A DNA stretch of 55,115 bases from a virus: IMG/VR virus record IMGVR_UViG_3300047487_000176, positions 1 through 55,115 of that record; one strand, 5' to 3'. The notes under the pieces were generated by a model. The model was not told the DNA's origin. It ran no database searches and saw nothing but the letters and a program-made list of their open reading frames with translations. The position numbers were made by a program, and so were the translations under genes. Positions 32,098 to 39,230 of this stretch are shown here, piece after piece (the stretch's first letter is position 1; every line of letters begins with the position of its first letter).

Positions 32098-32643
32098 TCA
32101 CCGATCCTTCACAACGACGACTTGGGCTGCTTTGTGCAGGACTCGCATCTTGAGGCAGTAACACCGCAGAAAAGCGTCAATCCCTTCTTTCGTGTCGATG
32201 CTTCCAAAAGAGTGCTCGTGTGGGATCACGTACCTGTAGTCGTCGAACACAAGAACTCCACCTCTAGTCAGGAGCATCCACGACAGCACGGCGTTTTCAA
32301 GCACAACCCTGCCGTCGTGGTTGCCGTCTATGTAGATGCACTCAAATTCACGTCCTGCTTGAATGAATGATAGGAGTGCCTTCGTGATGTCGGACTTGAC
32401 CATGATGGCGCGACCAGCAGTGTTCTCCGCAAACCTCCGCTCAATGCGCTCATCTAGCCAATGGTCAACGCACGTCAGTTCGTCGCCGTCGCTCATGGCG
32501 TTGCTGATGAGCCACGTCGCCGACCTGCCCTCGTAAGAGCCGAGTTCCAGAAATCGCCTTCGGCCCTGTGGGAGCGCCGGGACGACCACCTTCTCCCATA
32601 CTGGAATCGTGTATGAGTGCCAGTCTGACGTGAACGTGGTCAT
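32098..32643 (-). CDS. Class I methyltransferase-like protein (Methyltransf_24 type)
   Basis: 181 residues. The ATG overlaps the glycosyltransferase stop as ATGA. RRFLELGSYEGRSATWLI carries the ExGxxxGxS SAM-binding loop, LTCVDHWLDE a second ligand, CIYIDGNHDGRVVLENAVLSWMLL the acidic loop, and GGVLVFDDY the fourth strand. This set is typical of class I methyltransferases next to glycosyltransferases. The likely target is a sugar, perhaps the one added by the upstream enzyme. Base composition is visibly lower in GC than the acyl genes to its left. Confidence 0.8.
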   Translation of the reverse strand: MTTFTSDWHSYTIPVWEKVVVPALPQGRRRFLELGSYEGRSATWLISNAMSDGDELTCVDHWLDERIERRFAENTAGRAIMVKSDITKALLSFIQAGREFECIYIDGNHDGRVVLENAVLSWMLLTRGGVLVFDDYRYVIPHEHSFGSIDTKEGIDAFLRCYCLKMRVLHKAAQVVVVKDR

Positions 32644-33782
32644 CCGTCCTCCATCCTTCCCTGAAAATACCGCAGCGCCAAGTGGCTGTAGTCTTGGTCC
32701 CTCCACACCAGAAGGCCGTCTGGTCGCCTGTCGAGAGGGTATTCTCCGGCCACCATCTGCGGCATGAACAGATAGCGTTCCTCGTACTTTCTGTTGTCTC
32801 GCGAGCCGTGCCATTTGTGGTACACGGTGCCTCGCAGAGTTCCTACAGTCGGCTTCAGCGACAGCATCCGCTCCCGATACGCCTTATAGGACGGCGTCTC
32901 GGCGAATGCGTGGCTTTCGCTTTTTGGCAGCCTCGGCACACCGGGCGTCATTGAAAACACCCACGCCGCGTCTCCTCCGCCAAGCGGGTGCCTGTCATAA
33001 AACCCGCCGCATCGCGCAAAGAATTCCCTCGTCATCGCCCATGCGAATCCGGGGTGAAATCTTCCGAGAAGCGGCTGCTCGCCTTGGCGTATCGCCATCG
33101 CCGACGGCTCCCTGACAAGTTCGATGGCGTTGTCTTTTGAAAGCCACGCCGCCGCCGAGAATGGTTGGATCGCATCGCACTCGTCGAGCGCCTCGCTGGT
33201 TGCGTCGAAGATGTCTCGCCGCGAAAAAAACACGTCCGCGTCGAGGAACAGCATCTTCGGCCGCGACGTCATGCCGGCCGCTAGGTTCCAGAGGTTTTCC
33301 TTCAGAAACAGCACCGAGTCGCTTTGCATCACCTCGGTGCGTACTCTGAGCGGAGTGTGTGCCGGTGATTGGTTTTGCTTGACGACCTGAAGAACGAGTG
33401 GCTCAACGCCAGAGGCCGTGAGCGACTCGCACACCTCGAAAAGCAACCGTGGCGGCGTCTTCCACCCGGCCGGGTTGTAGTGACACAGAATGACGTCGAG
33501 ATCGGATCGTCTCGGCGACCAATACGAAGCCGTTCTGGCCTTGTGGGCCGCCGTGACAATGCGATCCGCAAGGCGGCGGTTGATCGAATGGCCCCGCTTC
33601 GCGGCCTCCTCGGCGAGCCATGCACGTTTCGTTTCGTGGTCAAGTGAGGGGTCGGTGTCTGCCACACGAACGCGGGCCTCGAGCGTTTTGCCGGTGAGTT
33701 TTGCTCCGGCGAGCCGCTCGCATATTCGCCTCGCCCTGCTGCCGGCTAACTGCTGGCCCCGCAACACGGCGTCACCCTCCAC
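32640..33782 (-). CDS. Glycosyltransferase, GT-A type
   Basis: 380 residues from the GTG at 33782, 37 nt inside the fibre end. Residues 1-90 are helical and charged. The catalytic domain begins with DVILCHYNPAGWKTPPRLLF, and MLFLDADVFFSRRD gives the DxD motif. Later GFAWAMTREFFARCGGFYDRHPLGGGDAAW matches the acceptor-side loop of galactosyltransferase-like enzymes. With the following methyltransferase it forms a two-gene decoration unit. Base composition is less GC-rich than the acyl cluster, a hint of separate origin. Confidence 0.8.
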   Translation of the reverse strand: MEGDAVLRGQQLAGSRARRICERLAGAKLTGKTLEARVRVADTDPSLDHETKRAWLAEEAAKRGHSINRRLADRIVTAAHKARTASYWSPRRSDLDVILCHYNPAGWKTPPRLLFEVCESLTASGVEPLVLQVVKQNQSPAHTPLRVRTEVMQSDSVLFLKENLWNLAAGMTSRPKMLFLDADVFFSRRDIFDATSEALDECDAIQPFSAAAWLSKDNAIELVREPSAMAIRQGEQPLLGRFHPGFAWAMTREFFARCGGFYDRHPLGGGDAAWVFSMTPGVPRLPKSESHAFAETPSYKAYRERMLSLKPTVGTLRGTVYHKWHGSRDNRKYEERYLFMPQMVAGEYPLDRRPDGLLVWRDQDYSHLALRYFQGRMEDG

Positions 33783-35650
33783 CGCATAGACACTGGGTCG
33801 TACAGCAATTCTGCCTGATCGTTCTCATCAAGCGTGCGATTGGTGCCTGCATCCAGAAGAAGTCTGTTTGTAGAGTCGCTCGCGGTTGAGTTGTGGACGA
33901 GCGTCAGGATATTCGTCGCGACATTGATCAGGCGGAGTGCTTTGTTCTCACCGCCGCCAGAAAACCCTGTGATCGACCTGTTCGCGCTGTTTGCTGAGAT
34001 ACGCAGCACCGTCGCCGTGCCCGGCGAGTGGTCGTTGAGGTTGGCCGTGGCCTCTATCGTGTTCCAAATGTACGCGCCGGCCGCCGTCACGTCCGATGCG
34101 CTTATGGTGACCTGACCAGACTTCCCATTGACGCTGGTCACGGAACTTCCTGCCGTACCAGCCGCGGCGCCAGTGATTGTGATGAAACCAGCGGACGTTG
34201 AGATCGTGACGTTGTCGCCGGCAAGGATTGAGAGCGTGCCTGTCTGGGAGTTCAGGCTCTGGACGTAGGAGTGGGCGTGCGTTGATGAGGCAGCCGAGAC
34301 ATCGGTCGCCACGAGCGTGACGGTGCCTGTGCGGCCATTGACGCTACTGACGGGGCCATATTTGGCCGCTTCCGTGACGAAGTCGGTCACATCAGCGGCA
34401 ACGTGGGTGTGGCTCGCGCTGGCCGCAGAGACGTCGGCTGATACAAGGGTGACCGTGCCCGTGCGCCCGTTGACGCTCGATACTGGGCCGACCTTCGCGG
34501 CCTCCGTGGAAAAGTCGGTGATATTCGCGGCGACGTGCGTGTGGCTGGCACTAGCCGCGGAGACGTCGGTCGAGACCAGCGTGACCGTGCCTGTCCTGCC
34601 GTTCACCGAGGACACGGGGCCGAACTTCGCCGCTTCGGTCACGAAATCCGTGATGTTGGCCGCGACGTGGGTATGGCTTGCGGAGGCCGCGGAGACGTCG
34701 GAGGCGACGAGGGTGACCGTGCCTGTACGGCCGTTGACGCTCGACACGGGGCCGACCTTGGCCGCCTCGGTCGCGAAGTCCGTGATGTTCGCGGCAACGT
34801 GGGTGTGAACGGCACTCGCGGCCGACACGTCGGTCGATACCAGCGTGACGGCTCCGGTCCTGCCGTTGACGCTGGTCACCGAGCCGCCGCCTGTCCCGCC
34901 GGCCGACCCTGTGATCGTGATGAACCCTGCGGACGTCGAGATCGTGACGTTGTCGCCGGCAAGAATTGAGAGCGTGCCGGTCTGGGAGTTCAGGCTTTGG
35001 ACGTAGGAGTGGGCGTGCGTCGTCGAAGCGGCCGAGACGTCGGAGGCGACGATTGTGACTGTGCCAGTCCTGCCGTTCACCGAGGACACTGGGCCGTATT
35101 TGGCCGCTTCGGTGGCAAAGTCCGTGATGTTCGCGACAACGTGTGTGTGGCTGGCCGAGGCCGCTGAGACGTCAGTTGAGACGAGCGTGATCGTCCCCGT
35201 TCTGCCGTTGACGCTTGAGACGGCCCCGCCTGTCGTGCCGCCTCCGGCCGAACCGACGATCGTGATCCCGCTCGAGGACGTCGAGATCGTGATGTTGCTG
35301 CCGGCGAGGACGTTGAGCGTCCCGGTGAGGCTGTTGAGGCTCTGGACGTATGAGTGGCCGTGCGTATTGCTGGCGGCCCCGACGTCGGTGGCGTTCAGGA
35401 CGACCGCCCCGGTCTTCCCGTTGACGCTCGAGACTGGGGCGTCTGCGGCGGCGATCGTGAAGACGCCGCTTGTGGTCGTGACGGTGACGTTGTTCCCGCC
35501 GGCCACGAGCAGGCCGGTCACGGCTTGGGCGACCATCGTCCCGATGCCGACGTCGACCGATCCCGGCGAGCCGACGGAGACGCCGATGGTCGTCTCGGCC
35601 ACGCTGGCAACGACGTTTGTCGTCCCGACGACCGTGACGTTGATGCTCAT
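33746..35650 (-). CDS. Repeat-rich tail fibre protein
   Basis: 634 residues. The ATG overlaps the adaptor stop as ATGA. The N-terminus (SINVTVVGTTNVVASVAETTI) is unique. The shaft has nine copies of a unit that begins SxVNGRTGTVTLV and goes on SDVSAASASHTHVAANITDF in its commonest form. Three copies are replaced by HAHSYVQSLNSQTGTL. HxH motifs in the repeats may bind metal along the shaft. The last 90 residues (LRLINVATNILTLVHNS...LLYDPVSMRWRV) form a different tip. The protein should be a trimeric fibre or spike. Confidence 0.78.
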   Translation of the reverse strand: MSINVTVVGTTNVVASVAETTIGVSVGSPGSVDVGIGTMVAQAVTGLLVAGGNNVTVTTTSGVFTIAAADAPVSSVNGKTGAVVLNATDVGAASNTHGHSYVQSLNSLTGTLNVLAGSNITISTSSSGITIVGSAGGGTTGGAVSSVNGRTGTITLVSTDVSAASASHTHVVANITDFATEAAKYGPVSSVNGRTGTVTIVASDVSAASTTHAHSYVQSLNSQTGTLSILAGDNVTISTSAGFITITGSAGGTGGGSVTSVNGRTGAVTLVSTDVSAASAVHTHVAANITDFATEAAKVGPVSSVNGRTGTVTLVASDVSAASASHTHVAANITDFVTEAAKFGPVSSVNGRTGTVTLVSTDVSAASASHTHVAANITDFSTEAAKVGPVSSVNGRTGTVTLVSADVSAASASHTHVAADVTDFVTEAAKYGPVSSVNGRTGTVTLVATDVSAASSTHAHSYVQSLNSQTGTLSILAGDNVTISTSAGFITITGAAAGTAGSSVTSVNGKSGQVTISASDVTAAGAYIWNTIEATANLNDHSPGTATVLRISANSANRSITGFSGGGENKALRLINVATNILTLVHNSTASDSTNRLLLDAGTNRTLDENDQAELLYDPVSMRWRVTPCCGASS

Positions 35651-36015
35651 GGGTTCGCCACTGTCACGGTGCCGGAGAGAACGGTCCTCGTGACCTGCCC
35701 GGTATCAACCCACCGCAAGTACCAGCGGTAGGCGATCGCCGGCGAGAGCGCGGCGGTCTGTTGCTCGGAGAGGCCGATCGTGATCTGGCCTGCGGCGAGG
35801 TTTGTGTTCGAGATGGAGAAGGTTGCCGCCGTCTCGCCGATGCCCGTCACGAACCCGGTCCCGCCGCCGCCGGAGGCGTAGACGGCGGTGACGTAGACGG
35901 CCGTCGTGATCGTGTACCCGGTGAGGTCGCGATCGAAGTCGAGCGCGATGGCAACCTCATCTGCGGCCACAAAAGTGACGTCGAGGGTGCCCGGTAGTTG
36001 CGAGAAAGTAGCCAT
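35647..36015 (-). CDS. Baseplate/fibre adaptor-like protein, paralogue
   Basis: 122 residues. It opens ATFSQLPGTLDVTFVAADEVAIALDFDRDLTGYT and closes VLSGTVTVANP, matching the 25569-25892 product in both plan and key words. It leads the second fibre cassette and is co-translated with the large fibre (ATGA). A glycine-rich loop (ASGGGGTG) in the middle is unique to this copy. Confidence 0.65.
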   Translation of the reverse strand: MATFSQLPGTLDVTFVAADEVAIALDFDRDLTGYTITTAVYVTAVYASGGGGTGFVTGIGETAATFSISNTNLAAGQITIGLSEQQTAALSPAIAYRWYLRWVDTGQVTRTVLSGTVTVANP

Positions 36016-36064
36016 TAGTCCATTTTAGCCTTTCTGCGGGCGTTTTATGACGGTGCGTGGCACG

Positions 36065-36367
36065 TCAATTCAACCCGTACCAGCGGGCGGCCCTGTTCAG
36101 CACTCGCTCGATCTTGTCTTGCTGCTGGTAGCCCCACTGGTTGAGCCACCTCTGTCGCTTCGCGCAACCGCAGTCCTTGACGCGGAGCCACTGCCTCACG
36201 CGATCCTTACTGATGCCGATGCGGGTGAGCATCCGTTCGACGAGGTCGCCGACGGCGATGCGAGGCAGGCGGCGACCGGACGAACATCTCCGGTACGTTG
36301 GCAGGCGCAGCGCTTTGTGCCCGCACCGCACGCACGCGAGCGTCTGGGTGTCATAGTTGCAATTCAT
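36065..36367 (-). CDS. Small zinc-binding-like protein
   Basis: 100 residues. CVRCGHKALRL near residues 12-22 and DCGCAKRQRW near 66-75 give two cysteine pairs, with a helix ISKDRVRQWLRV between. It could be a small zinc finger or a tail-tip accessory. Its start overlaps the stop of the cysteine-rich protein gene as ATGA. Function unknown. Confidence 0.5.
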   Translation of the reverse strand: MNCNYDTQTLACVRCGHKALRLPTYRRCSSGRRLPRIAVGDLVERMLTRIGISKDRVRQWLRVKDCGCAKRQRWLNQWGYQQQDKIERVLNRAARWYGLN

Positions 36368-37374
36368 GGAGCCAGTATCTCGACACTGAACGAACAGGCT
36401 GCACTTGTGGCGTTGTCGCTGTCGATTGCCGTCGTCATCACGGCATCTTGTGCCTCAACGACGGCTACGGAATTGCACTCGGGCACTGTCGCGGATTGCC
36501 CGTCGCCAAACGGGTCTCCGGGCGGACGTGTGCGAAATTGAATTGAGGCAGACAGCGATCCTGAAATGTCTCCTCGCAGGTCGCAATTCGGTTCGCTCAG
36601 AACGGTCGTGCTGTTGGCAAAGAAACTCAAAAGCACAGGCGCAGATTCGTTTGCAGCAAGGCCGTTGTCGTACAAGTCGCCCAACGGGTTCCCGTTCGCT
36701 CCTGTGTTGGTCAACTGTCCCGGTATGCCGTAGTACGTCTGGCAGTGGGCGTAGGCGAGATTAAAGTTGACGGCGGTCTGGACAGTCACGGAGACTTTGT
36801 ACTGCGAGCCCGGCATCAACAGGCTCGGAGAGCCATTTGCTGTTGACGTGTAAAGCGTCTGGCCCGGGTCAGATGCGTACACCGCGATAAGCATCCCGGG
36901 CACAAACACCGGAGGGGTAAAGGTGCCTGTTTCTGTGTCTCCGTCCCAATCCCCACAGGTGTATTCGTCGCACGAAGGCTGGTACAAGTATCCGCAGTTA
37001 GTGCTGCTAGTCTGCTGCTTGTCATTTCCCAGAAACGTGCTTGAAAACTGCAAGACGTAGTCGCCCTCCATTTCGTCGCAACTCGGCGTCACCTCGAGAC
37101 AAGGGCGATTGGGTATACAGTCGTTTGGCCCGGCAGCGCGGTCCTGCGCTGTCGACACGGCGTTGGATAGCCGCACTGTGATCTCGCTTGGTTGAGTTCC
37201 GGCACAGCACCAGTTGGCAGTGTTCCTGTATGCGGTGCCGCTTGCAAAATCTGCGAACCCGCAAACGCAATTACAGCAATCCGAGCAAGCCCCAAACAAA
37301 AAACCGACCGGGTACATCGCGGCCGCCATGAGCCACGACGACCACAGCACAAGCGAGAGTGGGTCGTCGATCAT
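36364..37374 (-). CDS. Cysteine-rich distal tail protein
   Basis: 336 residues from the ATG at 37374, which overlaps the upstream stop as ATGA. The N-terminus has a hydrophobic segment (LVLWSSWLMAAAMYPVGFLFGAC) followed by CSDCCNCVCGF. Many more cysteines follow, often spaced C-x(3-10)-C, in a beta-rich chain. The pattern suggests disulfides or metal sites in an exposed tail protein, or an exported protein anchored by the hydrophobic start. Its location between tail genes and fibres supports a tail tip or receptor-binding role. No family is recognised. Confidence 0.5.
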   Translation of the reverse strand: MIDDPLSLVLWSSWLMAAAMYPVGFLFGACSDCCNCVCGFADFASGTAYRNTANWCCAGTQPSEITVRLSNAVSTAQDRAAGPNDCIPNRPCLEVTPSCDEMEGDYVLQFSSTFLGNDKQQTSSTNCGYLYQPSCDEYTCGDWDGDTETGTFTPPVFVPGMLIAVYASDPGQTLYTSTANGSPSLLMPGSQYKVSVTVQTAVNFNLAYAHCQTYYGIPGQLTNTGANGNPLGDLYDNGLAANESAPVLLSFFANSTTVLSEPNCDLRGDISGSLSASIQFRTRPPGDPFGDGQSATVPECNSVAVVEAQDAVMTTAIDSDNATSAACSFSVEILAP

Positions 37375-37721
37375 GTTGCCGTCCCGCACACTGCCGCGAT
37401 GAGAAACCACGCTGTGCCGTCCTTCGCAATAGCGCAATCGCCACTGCTCGTAGGTGCAGGAACAGCGGCGAAGAGGTTGAGCGCATTCACCGTATTCGTC
37501 GCCCCCGGCACATACTTGAAGTTGACCGTCTTCGTCTCATTGATCGCCCACGACCCGGTGAATGTGCAAATCCGAAACACCTTCGCCGACCGCGCTTCCT
37601 CGCCCTCGAGGATGACCTGAGTTCGCCGGAACCCTGAGCCGATAGGCTCCCCGTCGACGCGGTCGATGGTGCGTCGTATCTGCGAGAGCAGGTTCGGGCC
37701 AAGGAGGAAGCCTTCGGCCAT
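37371..37721 (-). CDS. Minor tail protein, unknown
   Basis: 116 residues. A helix (FLLGPNLLSQIRRTIDRVDG) is followed by beta strands ending WFLIAAVCGTAT. VFRICTFTGSWAINETKTVNFKYV is beta-rich. Position between tail genes suggests a structural part. No named domain is visible. Confidence 0.45.
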   Translation of the reverse strand: MAEGFLLGPNLLSQIRRTIDRVDGEPIGSGFRRTQVILEGEEARSAKVFRICTFTGSWAINETKTVNFKYVPGATNTVNALNLFAAVPAPTSSGDCAIAKDGTAWFLIAAVCGTAT

Positions 37722-37722
37722 G

Positions 37723-38847
37723 TTATTGGAGTCTCAGGTCGAATGGAGACGAATTGAAGTCGATGTCTGGCTGAATCTGGTACGTGTAGACGAGCACGGG
37801 TGGATCGGCTCCGCTCCATCGCGGCGTCCCGTTCGGATTCAGCGCAATCGGCAGGGCGCATGGCCGCTGCGTCGGCTTCGCGTCCTCGCCGATCAGGATC
37901 ATGCCGCGGACCTTTGTGCCGGCCGTGTTTTCGGCGATCGCGATGTTGTTAGGCCAGCCTTCGATCTCCGTGGCGATGCCGCTTGTGCTCTCCTTTTTCT
38001 TGAGCGCGAGCGATCCGGCCTCAACATTGGCCGCCTCTGCGGCGGCTTTTGAGGCGTAGCCGATGTTCAGGATGTTGACGCCTTCGACGATCTGGGCGTG
38101 GTCCCAGCCGAGATTGATGCTGGACCCGCTGATTTCAAGTTCGTTCTGCTTGTACACGAACTCATACGACGCCTTCCAGCCTCGGTACAGGACAGTCCCG
38201 TACTGCTCAAGAGCCGGTTGCGTCGACACGCCGCGGAACATCAGCGTGTGCTGGGAGCATGTGAGTGATCCGATGGTGATCGGAGCGCTGTTTACGTAAC
38301 CCGCGTAGACGCAGAATCGCGTTGGGTCGTTCAGTACGAACTGATCGACGGTCACGGTGCTCACCGGAACCAGCCTCGTCACGCCTTCGTACCTGTCGCC
38401 AGCCGGGTTCACTGGGGCCGTCCAGTCCGTACCGCCTCCGATAATCAACGCGCTTGCTGCGTCGCCGAACGGCTTCCACTGAAACGCCGGCGCCTCAGTG
38501 AGCGTCGTGGAAATCGACCATTTCGCCGGCCTGATGTCCGGCGAGAACTGCCCGGGGTCTTGGCCTGCGTCACCACCTCCCGGCGTCGTCCGGTAGTTGA
38601 ACGTCGCGACGATCACCATCCGGCTGTCGCCGTCGTACTGGGCGGAGTAGGACGCGCAGTAGAGGCCGGACTCGGTCGGATGCTCTTGGCCGATCTGGAC
38701 GCCGCAGGTCGCGGCTACGTTGATGTACTCGCCGACGTCGGACTTGATGATCCTGAAGACCCGCGTCGTCGAGGAGGCGATCTGCCCCTCTTCCGACGAG
38801 AAGTCGTACTGGACGCCGGCGTAGACCTCTTTCACCATCTTCGGCAT
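37723..38847 (-). CDS. Distal tail/baseplate structural protein
   Basis: 374 residues. Beta-rich with aromatic strands, e.g. YDFSSEEGQIASSTTRVFRI, SQYDGDSRMVIVATFNYRT and AFQWKPFG; a helix (ASKAAAEAANVEAGSLAL) in the middle and a C-terminal VYTYQIQPDIDF. It lies just after the tape measure and tail-accessory gene, where distal tail or hub proteins usually map. The long run of YxxG and strand motifs suggests a hub. A precise family name is not claimed. Confidence 0.55.
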   Translation of the reverse strand: MPKMVKEVYAGVQYDFSSEEGQIASSTTRVFRIIKSDVGEYINVAATCGVQIGQEHPTESGLYCASYSAQYDGDSRMVIVATFNYRTTPGGGDAGQDPGQFSPDIRPAKWSISTTLTEAPAFQWKPFGDAASALIIGGGTDWTAPVNPAGDRYEGVTRLVPVSTVTVDQFVLNDPTRFCVYAGYVNSAPITIGSLTCSQHTLMFRGVSTQPALEQYGTVLYRGWKASYEFVYKQNELEISGSSINLGWDHAQIVEGVNILNIGYASKAAAEAANVEAGSLALKKKESTSGIATEIEGWPNNIAIAENTAGTKVRGMILIGEDAKPTQRPCALPIALNPNGTPRWSGADPPVLVYTYQIQPDIDFNSSPFDLRLQ

Positions 38848-38850
38848 GGA

Positions 38851-39219
38851 TCAGCCCTCTGTGATGTCCACGCGGAGGCGGGCGCCGGAGACGCCGATCG
38901 CGACGTACTCGGTGCCGCTCGTCATCCTCGTGATCGCCGGCTCGCCGCCCCGGAGCGTCGCGAACCCGACGAACGAGCCGCCGGCCTCGATGCCGATCTG
39001 CACGGTCGATGCCGACGAGGTCGCGAGGTTCCGCAGGAACGCCACGCCGACCGTCGACAGGTTCGCCGTCGATATGACGGTCGAATTCGTCGTGAGGTCG
39101 TAGACGACGCTCTTGTAGCCGGCGGCGGCCATAGAGGCCGTGACCTGACTGATTTGAATCTGGTTCGACAGATTGCCCTTGTCGACCTTGAGCGTCATGG
39201 AGTAGGTGATGTCTGCCAT
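38851..39219 (-). CDS. Small beta-rich tail-associated protein
   Basis: 122 residues. DITYSMTLKVDKGNLSNQIQISQVTASM opens with strands; later VAFLRNLATSSASTVQIGIE, GFATLRGGEPAITR and VAIGVSGARLRVDI. The middle V-A-F-L-R-N-L phrase resembles V-K-L-x-x-V-K-N in the two small genes at 46842-47792, so the three may share a fold. It lies next to the tape measure. Confidence 0.5.
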   Translation of the reverse strand: MADITYSMTLKVDKGNLSNQIQISQVTASMAAAGYKSVVYDLTTNSTVISTANLSTVGVAFLRNLATSSASTVQIGIEAGGSFVGFATLRGGEPAITRMTSGTEYVAIGVSGARLRVDITEG

Positions 39220-39230
39220 CGGTGGGTTCC

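Noticed and set aside
33746-35650. CRISPR-like periodicity
   Set aside because: Same explanation: fibre shaft repeats, with no equal-length unique spacers.
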